This document shows positions 50,115 to 59,617 of a DNA stretch of 64,000 nt, piece after piece. The notes under the pieces were generated by a model that saw only the letters and a list, made by a program, of their open reading frames with translations, did no database searches and was not told where the DNA came from. Position 1 is the first letter of the stretch. Each line of letters begins with the position of its first letter. This stretch comes from Pseudomonas capeferrum. GTDB taxonomy: Bacteria; Pseudomonadota; Gammaproteobacteria; Pseudomonadales; Pseudomonadaceae. The stretch lies in assembly GCF_013523055.1 (NCBI RefSeq), contig NZ_JAAMQM010000006.1, forward strand, positions 124,001 through 188,000, written 5' to 3'. A program made the position numbers and the translations under genes.

Positions 50115-50342
50115 ATGAATCCGCAGACCCTCGAATTGCTGGTCACTCGGCAGATGCCGTTCGGCAAATACCAGGGCCGACTGATCGCCGATCTGCCTGG
50201 GGATTACCTGGGATGGTTCGCCCGCAAGGGTTTTCCCAAGGGGGAGCTGGGAAGCCTGTTGGCCTTGATGCACGAGATCGATCACAACGGGCTGGGGGAA
50301 CTGCTTGCGCCATTGCGTCGCAAGCATCGTCATGGACTCTGA
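50115..50342 (+). CDS. DUF3820 family protein
   Basis: This 75-residue protein starts MNPQTLELLVTRQMPFGKYQ, then GRLIADLPGDYLGWFARKGFP and GELGSLLALMHEIDHNGL. The MPFGKYxG...LP..YL.WF pattern is the DUF3820 signature, related to the small quorum-sensing-regulator/exonuclease-associated folds. Function unknown. ATG 50115 is preferred; the frame is open to 50046. Confidence 0.85.
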   Translation: MNPQTLELLVTRQMPFGKYQGRLIADLPGDYLGWFARKGFPKGELGSLLALMHEIDHNGLGELLAPLRRKHRHGL

Positions 50343-50395
50343 CCCCGTCAACTCGAACGCGCCGGGCGACGTGGCCAGTTCCATGACTGTGTGTC

Positions 50396-52138
50396 CTACC
50401 CTTTGGCGGGAGCCACTACCATCTCGACCTGCTCGCTACGCTTGATCACGGCGTAGATCACTGCCGTCAGCAGACTGCCGGCAACGATGGCCAGCAAGTA
50501 CGGCAAGGCATGGTTGATGGCATTGGGGATGAGCAGCACGAAGAAGCCGCCATGGGGCGACACCAGCTTGCAGCCGAAGTACATCGACAGGGCGCCGGTC
50601 AACGCGCCACCGGCGACGCTGGCCGGGATGACCCGCAGCGGGTCCTTGGCGGCGAACGGAATCGCTCCTTCAGAGATGAAGCACATGCCCAGCACAAGCG
50701 CGGCCTTGCCCGCCTCTCGCTCGCTCTGGGCGAACTTGCGACGTGCCAGGAAGGTGGCGATGCCCAGGCCGATCGGCGGCACCATGCCGGCGGCCATGGT
50801 CGCCGCCATCGGCGCATAGCTGGACGATGCCAGCAAGCCGACCGAAAACGCGTACGCCGCCTTGTTTACCGGCCCGCCGAGATCCACGCACATCATCGCG
50901 CCCAACAGCAGGCCCAGCAGGAGCGCGTTGGTGGTGCCCATGCTGTCGAGGAACACGGTCAGGCCTTGGAGCATGGCCGCCACCGGTTGGCCCACCACGT
51001 AGATCATGACCAGCCCGGTGAACAGGCTCGCCAGCAAGGGGATGATCAGGATCGGCTTGAGTGACTCCAGGCTGGCGGGCAATCGTACCCAGCGGATGAT
51101 CGCCTTGGCGCTGTAGCCCGCCAGGAAACCAGCCACGATGCCTCCGATGAATCCTGCGCCCAGGACACCCGCCAGCATGCCGCCGATCATGCCCGGCGCC
51201 AGGCCAGGGCGATCCGCGATCGACCAGGCGATGTAGCCCGCCAGCAACGGCACCATCAACTGGAACGCCGCATCCACGCCAATCTGTCGCAACGCCGCCG
51301 GCAGGCTGCCGGCTTCCTTGTAGGCATCGATGCCGAAGACATAGGCCAGGGCGATCAACAGACCACCTGCCACGACCATGGGTAGCATGAAGGACACGCC
51401 TGTCAGCAAATGCTTGTAGACACCCGCCTTTTCGGTACTGCTCGAAGCGTCGGCGGCCGCGGATCCGGTCTGCTCGACCTTGCCCTCGGCAAGGGCCTTG
51501 TCCAACATCGCCGGGGCCTGTTTAAGGGCGATACCGGTCTTGCAACGATAGATGCGCTTGCCGGCGAAGCGCGCGGTAGGTACCTCGATGTCGGCGGCCA
51601 GGAGCACGACATCGGCGTCCGCAATGGCTTCGGCCGACAGCGGGTTGCGCGCTCCGACCGAGCCCTGGGTCTCCACGCTGAACTGGTAGCCCAGTTGCTT
51701 GGCCGCCTGTTGCAGTGCTTCTGCGGCCATGAACGTATGCGCGACCCCCGTGGGACAAGCGGTCACCGCAACGATCCTAGGGGCAGTGGCGGGTGCGGCG
51801 TCCGAGATCGGCGTGGCGCTTTCCAGCACCCGCGCGTTGATCGCCGCCTCTTCCAGGAAGCTTTCCCGATCGGCCAAGGCCTGGGACGGGGTGCTCTGGT
51901 AGACCCGCTTGCCGACAAAGCGCGACAGGTCGACCGGACCGGTGCTGATCACCAGCACCCAGTCCGCCGCTTCGATCTCGGCAATGCTCAGGCGTCGTTC
52001 CGGATGCGCCTGGTCCTGCACTTCGACGCAGGTACCCCAGCCGCGGCGCTGGGCCGCGGCCGACAACAGGCGCGCACTGAGCACACTGGAAACCTGGCCA
52101 TTGGGACAGGCCGTGACAATGGCAATGTTCATTGGCAA
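50396..52138 (-). CDS. fruA: Fructose PTS enzyme IIB'BC
   Basis: This 580-residue permease takes up fructose as fructose-1-phosphate. The N-terminus holds two IIB units: a first one with IVTACPNGQVSS near 8 and a second with the canonical phospho-Cys in VTACPTGVAHTFMAAEAL near 125. A ten-helix IIC domain follows (LTGVSFMLPMVVAGGLLIAL, GMIGGMLAGVLGAGFIGGIVAG, CVDLGGPVNKAAYAF, FISEGAIPFAAKDPLRV). Last gene of fruBKA; its start overlaps fruK by ten bases. Confidence 0.96.
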   Translation of the reverse strand: MPMNIAIVTACPNGQVSSVLSARLLSAAAQRRGWGTCVEVQDQAHPERRLSIAEIEAADWVLVISTGPVDLSRFVGKRVYQSTPSQALADRESFLEEAAINARVLESATPISDAAPATAPRIVAVTACPTGVAHTFMAAEALQQAAKQLGYQFSVETQGSVGARNPLSAEAIADADVVLLAADIEVPTARFAGKRIYRCKTGIALKQAPAMLDKALAEGKVEQTGSAAADASSSTEKAGVYKHLLTGVSFMLPMVVAGGLLIALAYVFGIDAYKEAGSLPAALRQIGVDAAFQLMVPLLAGYIAWSIADRPGLAPGMIGGMLAGVLGAGFIGGIVAGFLAGYSAKAIIRWVRLPASLESLKPILIIPLLASLFTGLVMIYVVGQPVAAMLQGLTVFLDSMGTTNALLLGLLLGAMMCVDLGGPVNKAAYAFSVGLLASSSYAPMAATMAAGMVPPIGLGIATFLARRKFAQSEREAGKAALVLGMCFISEGAIPFAAKDPLRVIPASVAGGALTGALSMYFGCKLVSPHGGFFVLLIPNAINHALPYLLAIVAGSLLTAVIYAVIKRSEQVEMVVAPAKG

Positions 52139-53076
52139 CCCTCTTGTTCTTCTGTCAGTTGCACGCCTGCTTCCAGTTGCGCCAGCTGTTCGCGGTCATG
52201 GATGCCGAAGCCGAGCTGCGTCACTGCCTGGGCGGCAATCGCCGTGGCGCGGCGCAGGGTCTGCGCGGGGGGCTCATTCTGCAGCAGGCCATGGACCATG
52301 CCTGCCAGCAGCGAGTCGCCGGCGCCCACCGTACTGCCCACCCGGACCTTGGGGGGCAAGGCATGCAATGCCAGGTTGTCGGCAAACCAGCTCACGCCCT
52401 GCTCGCCCTGCGACAGCACGACATGGCCCACGCCCTTGGCCAGCAAGCGTACGGCGGCGGCGCGTTGATCGGCGCGCGCGGTCAGCGGCTGGCCGAGGAC
52501 CTCGCCCAGTTCCTCGGTATTGGGCTTGATCAACCAGGGCGCGGCTTCCAAGCCGACCCGCAAGGCCTCGCCACTGGTGTCCAGGGCCACCTTGAGGCCT
52601 TGCTCCTTGAGCTGCAGCAGCAAGGTGCGCAGCCATTGTGGGCTGATACCGCGAGGAAGACTGCCTGCCACTACAACGGCGTCATGGCCGACGGCGACCT
52701 GTTCCAGTCGTCGCAGCAAAGCGTTCTGTGCGGCCTCATCGACTTCAAGACCCTGACCATTGATATCGGTTACCCGGCCATCGCACTCGACCAGCTTGTA
52801 GTTGCTCCGGGTTTCACCCGGGACACGAATGAAACAGTCGGTAAAACCTCGATGCTCGATCAACGCCTCGAACGATTGCGGGTTGTCCAGCCCCAGGAAG
52901 CCGCCGACCGTGATGGCGTGGCCCAGATCAGCCAGCACCTGGGCCACGTTCAGACCCTTGCCGGCCGCGTGGCGGTGCTGCGCCTGAGCGCGATTGACAT
53001 GCCCGGCCCGCAGCACGTCCAGGCTGACGGTGACATCCAGCGCCGGGTTGAGGGTCAGGGTAAGGATCTTGGCCAT
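52129..53076 (-). CDS. fruK: 1-Phosphofructokinase
   Basis: This 315-residue PfkB-family kinase converts fructose-1-phosphate to fructose-1,6-bisphosphate. Typical blocks are TLTLNPALDVTVSLD, AAGKGLNVAQVLADLG, VVAGSLPRGI, KPNTEELGEVLG and the catalytic GSTVGAGDSLLAGMVHGL. ATG 53076 shares one base with the fruB stop. The open frame to 53292 is a fruB shadow. Confidence 0.96.
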   Translation of the reverse strand: MAKILTLTLNPALDVTVSLDVLRAGHVNRAQAQHRHAAGKGLNVAQVLADLGHAITVGGFLGLDNPQSFEALIEHRGFTDCFIRVPGETRSNYKLVECDGRVTDINGQGLEVDEAAQNALLRRLEQVAVGHDAVVVAGSLPRGISPQWLRTLLLQLKEQGLKVALDTSGEALRVGLEAAPWLIKPNTEELGEVLGQPLTARADQRAAAVRLLAKGVGHVVLSQGEQGVSWFADNLALHALPPKVRVGSTVGAGDSLLAGMVHGLLQNEPPAQTLRRATAIAAQAVTQLGFGIHDREQLAQLEAGVQLTEEQEGCQ

Positions 53077-55934
53077 CAGTAGTTCTCCACCAGCGCGCGG
53101 ACCGCATCGGCGCTGTCTTGCTGCAAGGCTTCGCGCGCCAGGACGCGAGCGGTAGGATGATCGATGCCACGGACCAGTGCCTTGACCTCGGCGATGCTGC
53201 GCGCCGATACGCTCAGTTCGTCGACGTCCAGGCCCAGCAACACCGCGACCGCCTGAGGGTCGGCAGCCAGCTCGCCGCAGACGCCGACCCATTTGCCTTC
53301 GGCGTGGGCGGCACGCACGGTCATGTCGATCAGCTGGAGCACCGCCGGATGCAGGCCGTCGGCCTGGGCCGAAAGGCTCGGATGGCCGCGGTCGATGGCC
53401 AGGGTGTACTGGGTCAGGTCATTGGTGCCGATGCTGAAGAAGTCCACTTCGCGTGCCAGTCGAGGCGCCAGCAAGGCCGCCGAAGGCACTTCGACCATGA
53501 TGCCCACTTGCAGATCGCTGACCGGGATCTCCTGGCGCAGACGCTCGACCATGGCCTTCGCTTCACGCCACTCGTGGATCTGTCCAACCATCGGAAACAT
53601 GATTCGCAGAGGGCGATCGTCCGCGGCGCGCAACAAAGCGCGCAGCTGATCTTCCATGACCTGCGGACGCTGCAGGGTCAGGCGCACGCCACGCACTCCC
53701 AGAAACGGGTTTTCTTCCTGGGCGATCGGCCAATAGGACAAGGGCTTGTCGCCACCGACATCGAGCGTGCGTACGACCAGCGGGCGTCCGGCGAGGCCGT
53801 CAAGCACACGTCGGTACTCGGCCTCCTGGGTCGCCACGTCCGGTGTCTGTTGGTGGGCCATGAAGATCAGTTCGGTACGCAGCAGGCCTACACCTTCGGC
53901 GCCCTGGTCGACGACCTTGTCGATGCCAGTGCTTTCACCGATGTTGGCAAAGACCTCGACGGCGTGCCCGTCACGCGTGATCGCAGGTTCCAGGCGATTG
54001 GCCCAGGCAGCCTGCAGCCGTGCTTCGCGCCGGTCGCGCTCGGCGAGGGCCTGATGGAGTTCATCCGCGGCAGGCGCGACGCTGATCCGGCCACGCTGGC
54101 CGTCGAGCAACAGAGGGGTTCCGGCGTCGAGCAACAGTACCGCCGCGCCCGCGCCGACCACCGCCGGTATGCCCAAGGCACGCGCGACGATTGCGCTATG
54201 CGCCGTGGCGCCGCCGTGGGCGGTAACGATCCCGGCAACGCGCGCGGGGTCGAGCCGGGCCACGTCGGAAGGGCCGACTTCGGCCATGACCAGGACATAG
54301 GGCTGCTGCGGCTCGGCGATCTCCTGGACACCGCACAGCTGGGCCAGCACTCGGCGTCCGACATCGCGCAGGTCCGCCGCGCGCTCGGCCAACAGAGCAT
54401 CCTTGAGCGCTTCCTGCTGGCTCGCCGCCGCTTCGATCACGGCCATCCAGGCCGCTGCCGCGGACTCTCCCTGGAGCAGACGTTGCTCGACATCATCGCT
54501 CAACGCAGGGTCGGCGAGCATTTCCTGGTGTGTGATGAAGATTTCGCCAATGGCCTTGTCGCTGCGTTGCACCAACGCCTGCAGCTCGCCATTCACACCC
54601 TCGAGTGCCTGTTGCAGCTTGAGCCGCTCACGCGCGGGGGATTCGCCGCGCAGGGGGTATTCGATAGCGCGCTGGACCTGTATATGCGCAGGTCCGCAGG
54701 CGATGCCTGGCGACGCGCCGACGCCCTGGATCCTGCTCCCGGCAGGCGGCGCGACCAGGATTTGCGCGGGCGTCTCGGGGATCGCGGTGGGCGCGGTGGG
54801 CGCGGCCACCGGTTCGACCTCTTCGCCAAGGCCTTGCTCGATGGCAGACAGCAGTACCGGCAGCGCATCACCGGCAATCGAGGGCTCGGCGATCAGTTCC
54901 AGCACCTGGCCGCGCCGAGCGCCGAGGCTGAGTAGCTTGCTCAGGCTCTTCACCGACACCGCGGGCTGGATACCGTCGACCACGCGCACATGGATCTCGC
55001 CGGTAAAACCCTTGGCCAACTGGGCCAGGATCTTGGCCGGTCGCGCGTGCAGGCCATGGGGGTTGGCCAGGACGATACGCGCGCTTGGCCAGTCGGCCGG
55101 GACTTCTCCACCCAATACTTCGAGCACGGCGCGGCTATTGGTCGCCTGATAGAGCGCCTGGCCACGGCCCTCGATGAGCACTTCGCAGAGCCGTTCGAGC
55201 AAGGCCTGATGGGCGGCACCCAGGCTGGCCAGGCAGAACAGTCCGTTGAGCGGTTGGTCGCGGTAGCGTAGCGGCTGCTGAGGGGTCACGAAGGCCAGGC
55301 CCGGCTGACGTACCTGGCGCTCGCTGTGCAGCCACCACAACCCTTCACCCAGCGGCAGCGGATCGGACTGCTGCAGTACGGCGGCGAATCCGTTGTCCAC
55401 GCACTGGGCGCGTTGCAGCAGACGCGCGCCACGCCAGGCCAGTTCGTCGAAATCATCGGCCGCGACGTTCAGACCGACCAGTTGCGCATCCAATGCCAGT
55501 TCCTGGGGGGCACTCTGCAAGAGCTTGAGCAGCGCATCGGCCGAGCTCGCGCGGCGCAGGGCTTCGGCCAGGTCGGTTTCACCCAGCGCGCGGGTCAGCA
55601 GCTGCAGCAGACGCAAGTGCTCGTCGGAACGCGCGGCGATGCCGATGGCCAGGTAGACGATCTGACCATCACCCCAGTCCACACCCTCGGGGAATTGCAG
55701 CAAGCGCACACCGGTGGCGTAGACCAGATCGCGGGTCTGGGGCGTTCCATGGGGGATGGCGATGCCTTGGCCGAGGAAGGTCGAGCCTTGCGTCTCACGG
55801 TCCTGGAGACCTCGCAGGTAGCCTTCGGCAACCAATCCATCAGCGACCAACTGGTCCGCCAGCAGGCGCAGTGCAGCGCTCTTGTCGGCGGCAACCTGGC
55901 CCATGGCTATCTGCTCTCTGGCGAGCTCGAGCAT
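53076..55934 (-). CDS. fruB: Fructose PTS multiphosphoryl protein IIA-HPr-EI
   Basis: This 952-residue fusion carries the whole soluble phosphorelay from PEP to FruA. Domains in order are IIA (about 1-150; phospho-His in LGQGIAIPHGTPQTRD), HPr (about 285-370; phospho-His in NPHGLHARPAKILAQLAKGF) and enzyme I (about 400-950; phospho-His in VTAHGGATAHSAIVARALG, PEP site with FFSIGTNDLTQYTLAID). ATG 55934 starts MLELAREQIAMGQVAAD with AAGGAG upstream. Transcription starts upstream of it, near the Cra operator. Confidence 0.96.
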   Translation of the reverse strand: MLELAREQIAMGQVAADKSAALRLLADQLVADGLVAEGYLRGLQDRETQGSTFLGQGIAIPHGTPQTRDLVYATGVRLLQFPEGVDWGDGQIVYLAIGIAARSDEHLRLLQLLTRALGETDLAEALRRASSADALLKLLQSAPQELALDAQLVGLNVAADDFDELAWRGARLLQRAQCVDNGFAAVLQQSDPLPLGEGLWWLHSERQVRQPGLAFVTPQQPLRYRDQPLNGLFCLASLGAAHQALLERLCEVLIEGRGQALYQATNSRAVLEVLGGEVPADWPSARIVLANPHGLHARPAKILAQLAKGFTGEIHVRVVDGIQPAVSVKSLSKLLSLGARRGQVLELIAEPSIAGDALPVLLSAIEQGLGEEVEPVAAPTAPTAIPETPAQILVAPPAGSRIQGVGASPGIACGPAHIQVQRAIEYPLRGESPARERLKLQQALEGVNGELQALVQRSDKAIGEIFITHQEMLADPALSDDVEQRLLQGESAAAAWMAVIEAAASQQEALKDALLAERAADLRDVGRRVLAQLCGVQEIAEPQQPYVLVMAEVGPSDVARLDPARVAGIVTAHGGATAHSAIVARALGIPAVVGAGAAVLLLDAGTPLLLDGQRGRISVAPAADELHQALAERDRREARLQAAWANRLEPAITRDGHAVEVFANIGESTGIDKVVDQGAEGVGLLRTELIFMAHQQTPDVATQEAEYRRVLDGLAGRPLVVRTLDVGGDKPLSYWPIAQEENPFLGVRGVRLTLQRPQVMEDQLRALLRAADDRPLRIMFPMVGQIHEWREAKAMVERLRQEIPVSDLQVGIMVEVPSAALLAPRLAREVDFFSIGTNDLTQYTLAIDRGHPSLSAQADGLHPAVLQLIDMTVRAAHAEGKWVGVCGELAADPQAVAVLLGLDVDELSVSARSIAEVKALVRGIDHPTARVLAREALQQDSADAVRALVENY

Positions 55935-56046
55935 GACCTTCTCCTTTGCAGTACCAAGGTAGGTACTGAGGTATTGTTGTGAAATTTCTGGGAAGAACCA
56001 GTACAACGGTTCGCGGCAGGCAGAAACTCACGGCAAGAAATAGCCT

Positions 56047-56060
56047 GCTGAAACGATTAA
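56047..56060. promoter_or_regulatory. FruR/Cra operator
   Basis: GCTGAAACGATTAA fits the Cra consensus RSTGAAWCSNTHHW at every position. It lies in the divergent fruB-fruR gap, 113 bases before the fruB start, as expected for fructose-1-phosphate-relieved repression. Confidence 0.8.
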
Positions 56061-56144
56061 TCTTAACAGGCAGGCACGTTACTCGATAATCTGGTGTTGA
56101 AAAAGCCCAGTTGGTCGTAATGGTGTTTGCTCGAGATCTATAGT

Positions 56145-56267
56145 GCCAGTGCTGGCCCTTTCGCGGGTAAACCCACTCCCACCGGTCGGCGCCAGCCAAT
56201 ACGCTTGTTTTCTGATCGGCGCGAAGCAGTGGGAGCGGGTTTACCCGCGAAAGGGCCGGCACTGGCG
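56145..56267. repeat. Inverted REP pair between fruB and fruR
   Basis: GCCAGTGCTGGCCCTTTCGC with GGGTAAACCCACTCCC on the left is mirrored on the right by GTGGGAGCGGGTTTACCCGC and GAAAGGGCCGGCACTGGC. This forms a 123-bp dyad. It lies 70 bases before the fruR start and could separate the two promoters. Confidence 0.88.
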
Positions 56268-56336
56268 GCAAATGCTGAAATGAGCAGCGCTCCAGGAGGC
56301 TCTACAGCCAGCTCTGGTAACAACAAGGAAAACTCG

Positions 56337-57332
56337 GTGAAACTCAGCGATATCGCCCGTCTGGCCGGTGTGTCCGTGACCACTGCCAGTTATGTCATCA
56401 ATGGCAAGGCCGAACAGCAGCGCATCAGCAACAGCACCGTCGAGCGCGTACGCGCGGTGGTCGAGGCGCATGGCTTTACCCCCAACCCTCAGGCTGCCGG
56501 CTTGCGAAGCCGCTACACCCGTACCCTGGGGTTCATTCTTCCGGATCTGGAAAACCCCAGCTATGCGCGCCTGGCCAAGCAGCTCGAGCAACGTGCCCGC
56601 GCTCGTGGCTATCAGTTGCTGATCGCCAGCAGCGACGACCAGCCCGAAAGCGAGCGGCAGTTGCAGACGCTTTTCCGCGCACGTCGCTGCGATGCCCTTT
56701 TCGTGGCCAGCTGCCTGCCGCCGGAGGATGACAGTTACCGCGAACTGCAGGACAACGGCCTGCCGATCATCGCCATCGACCGGCGTCTGGACCCCCGCTA
56801 TTTCTGCTCGGTGATCAGCGACGACCAGCATGCCAGCGAGCAATTGGCACACAGCCTGCTGGCCACCGCGCCCAAGCGCATCGCGCTGCTCGGCGCTCGT
56901 CCCGAACTGAGTGTCAGCCAGGCTCGCGCTGGCGGCTTCGACCAGGCTTTGCAGCGTTTTTCAGGGCACGTCAGCCGTTATCATGGCGAAGCCTTCAGCC
57001 GCGAATGCGGCCAGCACCTGATGCAACAGCTGATCGATGAGCTGGGCGGATTGCCGGATGCGCTGGTCACCACTTCCTATGTGCTGCTGCAAGGCGTGTT
57101 CGATGTGCTCCAGGCACATCCGGAAGGTTCGCGCAGCCTGCGCCTGGGCACTTTTGGCGACAACCAGTTGCTCGATTTCCTGCCCCTGCCGGTCAACGCC
57201 ATGGCTCAGCAACACGGTCTGATCGCCGCCACCGCACTGGAGCTGGCGCTGGCTGCCATCGAGGACAAGCGCTATCAGCCGGGTGTGCACGCGATCGATC
57301 GTACCTTCAAGCAACGTATCAGCGTGGCCTGA
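56337..57332 (+). CDS. fruR: Fructose repressor FruR/Cra (LacI family)
   Basis: This 331-residue repressor has an N-terminal LacI helix-turn-helix (LSDIARLAGVSVTTASYVIN) and a periplasmic-binding-like sensor domain (RTLGFILPDLENPSYARLAK, RRLDPRYFCSVISDDQHASE, VNAMAQQHGLIAATALELAL). The effector is fructose-1-phosphate. The GTG at 56337 with AAGGA upstream is chosen over an open frame that begins within the REP pair. It is divergent from the fru operon. Confidence 0.93.
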   Translation: MKLSDIARLAGVSVTTASYVINGKAEQQRISNSTVERVRAVVEAHGFTPNPQAAGLRSRYTRTLGFILPDLENPSYARLAKQLEQRARARGYQLLIASSDDQPESERQLQTLFRARRCDALFVASCLPPEDDSYRELQDNGLPIIAIDRRLDPRYFCSVISDDQHASEQLAHSLLATAPKRIALLGARPELSVSQARAGGFDQALQRFSGHVSRYHGEAFSRECGQHLMQQLIDELGGLPDALVTTSYVLLQGVFDVLQAHPEGSRSLRLGTFGDNQLLDFLPLPVNAMAQQHGLIAATALELALAAIEDKRYQPGVHAIDRTFKQRISVA

Positions 57333-57334
57333 CC

Positions 57335-58111
57335 ATGCGCCTGATCGATACCCATACGCACCTGGACTTTCCGGAGTTCGATGGCGACCGGGACCGGTTG
57401 CTGAGCGATGCCCGAGCGCGGGGCGTGGAGCGCATGGTGGTGTTGGGCGTCTATCAGGAAAACTGGCAGCGCGTCTGGGATCTGGTGCGCAGCGATCCGT
57501 GCCTGTATGCCGCGCTGGGCCTGCATCCGGTCTATCTCGAGCAACATCGCCCCGAGCACCTGGTGGAGCTGCGCCAGTGGCTCGAGCGCCTTCGCGGTGA
57601 ACCCCAGCTGTGCGCGGTGGGCGAATTCGGGCTGGACTACTACATTCCCGACGCGGACCCCCAGGCCCAGCAGGCGCTGTTCGAAGCGCAACTGGCGCTG
57701 GCTGCCGACTTCGAGTTGCCCGCCCTGCTCCACGTACGCCGTGGCCATGCTCGGGTGATCGCCACGCTCAAGCGTTTCAAGCTCCCACGTGCGGGCATCA
57801 TCCATGCCTTTTCCGGTAGCTATGAAGAGGCGCGCGAGTACATCAAGCTGGGTTTTCGACTTGGCCTTGGCGGTGCCGCGACCTGGCCGCAGGCGCTGCG
57901 CCTGCGCAGGACCTTGCCACGCCTACCGCTGGAAAGCATCGTTCTCGAGACCGATGCCCCCGACATGGCCCCTGCCATGTTCGCTGGCCAGCGCAACAGC
58001 CCTGAGCATCTGCCCGAGATCGCCGAGGCGCTGGCAGGCGTGATGGGTGTCACGCCGCAACAACTGGCCGAGGCCAGCACACGCAATGCCTGTGATCTGT
58101 TCGGCTGGTAG
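57335..58111 (+). CDS. TatD-family metal-dependent hydrolase
   Basis: This 258-residue TIM-barrel nuclease/hydrolase has metal ligands in LIDTHTHLDFPEF near 5, the glutamate in AVGEFGLDYY near 92, HVRRGHARVI near 130, HAFSGSYEEA near 155 and the aspartate in LETDAPDMAP near 205. TatD proteins are DNases or aminoacyl hydrolases; the true substrate is unclear. It starts two bases after fruR, so it is co-transcribed. Confidence 0.92.
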   Translation: MRLIDTHTHLDFPEFDGDRDRLLSDARARGVERMVVLGVYQENWQRVWDLVRSDPCLYAALGLHPVYLEQHRPEHLVELRQWLERLRGEPQLCAVGEFGLDYYIPDADPQAQQALFEAQLALAADFELPALLHVRRGHARVIATLKRFKLPRAGIIHAFSGSYEEAREYIKLGFRLGLGGAATWPQALRLRRTLPRLPLESIVLETDAPDMAPAMFAGQRNSPEHLPEIAEALAGVMGVTPQQLAEASTRNACDLFGW

Positions 58112-58123
58112 TAGGCTGTACGC

Positions 58124-58954
58124 TTACACCAGCACGGTCCACAGCGCGAAGCAGGCGTACCACAGCACCGTTGCCCGCAGGACCAACTCCCACAAGCTGT
58201 CCAGCCGAGCCAGGCTTTGTTGGCCCGTCTCGTCGTCAGGAATGTCGTCGGCGATCCGTCCGACCCGGGCTACCAGCTGCCGTGCCTCGATGCTCCAGCT
58301 CAGCAGTTCGTGAAGCATGATGCGGGTAACCGCGACAAAATTGCCGACCAGGGCGAAGCTCAGCGCCAGCACTCGCACCGGCAGCCAGTCCATGGCATGG
58401 CGCAACATTCCGGCACGCTCGATCAACGCTGGCTGGCGGCCATTGTCGACGCACAAGGCAAGTAGCCGGTAGGCGAGCGCCGCGGCCGGGCCGAGCAGTA
58501 CATACCAGAAGATCACCGCAAAGAAGCCCTGGTACGCCTGCCACAGCAGATCACCCTGGATCTTGATCAGCAAGGCTTGAGGTTGATCGTCGACTATCCC
58601 CAGATCACGCTCCGCCACATGCAGCGCCGCCTGTTCGTCGCCACGCCGCCAGGCATCACGCAGCGGACCCAACGCGGCCCGGGCATCGCCTCGACCAAGG
58701 CTGTAGATCAGTACCCCCAGATGCACTGGCAGGGCGAGCAGACCATAGGCCACTGGCTCCAGCACATGCAGCAGCAAGGACAGTAGCAGCACTGGCGCGA
58801 GCACCAGGATGGCCAGGGCCCACCAGGGGTGAACCCGACCTCTGCGCTCCAGGCGTGCCAGTTCGCCCAGGAACGGACCGTCACGCTGGACACGACGGCG
58901 CAAGGCAGAAAACTTTTCGATCCAGAGCACCAATACCAGCACCAGGAAGCTCAT
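58124..58954 (-). CDS. ampE: Beta-lactamase induction regulator AmpE
   Basis: This 276-residue inner-membrane protein, starting MSFLVLVLVLWIEKFSALRR, has four helices (about 45-65, 66-85, 140-165, 195-215, plus the C-terminal end). It contains the family blocks QGFFAVIFWYVLLGPAAALAYRL and DWLPVRVLALSFALVGNF. It acts with AmpD in peptidoglycan-recycling signalling; its exact role is uncertain. Its ATG overlaps the ampD end by four bases. Confidence 0.93.
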   Translation of the reverse strand: MSFLVLVLVLWIEKFSALRRRVQRDGPFLGELARLERRGRVHPWWALAILVLAPVLLLSLLLHVLEPVAYGLLALPVHLGVLIYSLGRGDARAALGPLRDAWRRGDEQAALHVAERDLGIVDDQPQALLIKIQGDLLWQAYQGFFAVIFWYVLLGPAAALAYRLLALCVDNGRQPALIERAGMLRHAMDWLPVRVLALSFALVGNFVAVTRIMLHELLSWSIEARQLVARVGRIADDIPDDETGQQSLARLDSLWELVLRATVLWYACFALWTVLV

Positions 58955-59517
58955 ACGTTATCCTCTTCGTTCTGCAGGGCAGCGCGATAGCGCGACCAAT
59001 CGAATGCCGGGCCTGGGTCGGTCTTGCGCGTCGGAGCGATGTCGCTGTGTCCGCAGATACGCGCCGGGCCGATGTCGGGCCAGGCTGCGCGAATGGCGCG
59101 GGTCAGCCGCTCCAACATGGCGTACTGGGCGTCGGTGTAGGGCTGATCGTCGGTACCTTCGAGTTCGATGCCGATGGAGAAGTCGTTACACCCTTCGCGG
59201 TCCTCGAAGCAGGACACGCCGGCATGCCACGCGCGGTCCAACAGCGACACGAACTGGGTGGCGGCGCCATCGCGCTCGACGAACAGGTGCGCTGACACGG
59301 TCAGGTGACAGATGCTTTCGAAATAAGGATGTTCGGCGGGGTCCAGGCGGTTCCGAAAGAACTCCTGGACCTTGCCGGTCCCGAAACACGCCGGTGGCAG
59401 GCTGATGTTATGGATCACCAGCAGCGAAATGCTTTCGCCTTCCGGACGGTCGTTGAAGTTCGGCGAAGGGCAATGGGTAATACCGGTGAACCAGCCTGTG
59501 GCGCGGTTCAGTCGCAT
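58951..59517 (-). CDS. ampD: 1,6-anhydro-N-acetylmuramyl-L-alanine amidase AmpD
   Basis: This 188-residue zinc amidase cleaves anhydro-muropeptides and so keeps AmpC beta-lactamase low. Zinc ligands are in LLVIHNISLPP near 34, LTVSAHLFVERDG-type region and ICGHSDIAPTRKTDPGPAFDW near 155. The ATG at 59517 with AGGA seven bases upstream is chosen; ATG 59523 and GTG 59535 lie in frame. It forms an ampDE operon. Cytoplasmic, with no signal peptide. Confidence 0.95.
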   Translation of the reverse strand: MRLNRATGWFTGITHCPSPNFNDRPEGESISLLVIHNISLPPACFGTGKVQEFFRNRLDPAEHPYFESICHLTVSAHLFVERDGAATQFVSLLDRAWHAGVSCFEDREGCNDFSIGIELEGTDDQPYTDAQYAMLERLTRAIRAAWPDIGPARICGHSDIAPTRKTDPGPAFDWSRYRAALQNEEDNV

Positions 59518-59617
59518 GGTCATATCCTGTGACACGGGGTAAGGAGGCCAGTATGCCGCGTGACCGTGACGCTTGCATCGAGAACCGGAAGAAGGGCTCT
59601 ACCTGTTGAAATCGAAC

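Noticed and set aside
53118..54935. 605-residue plus-strand frame opposite fruB
   Set aside because: Shadow frame; fruB has all PTS active sites in the other strand.
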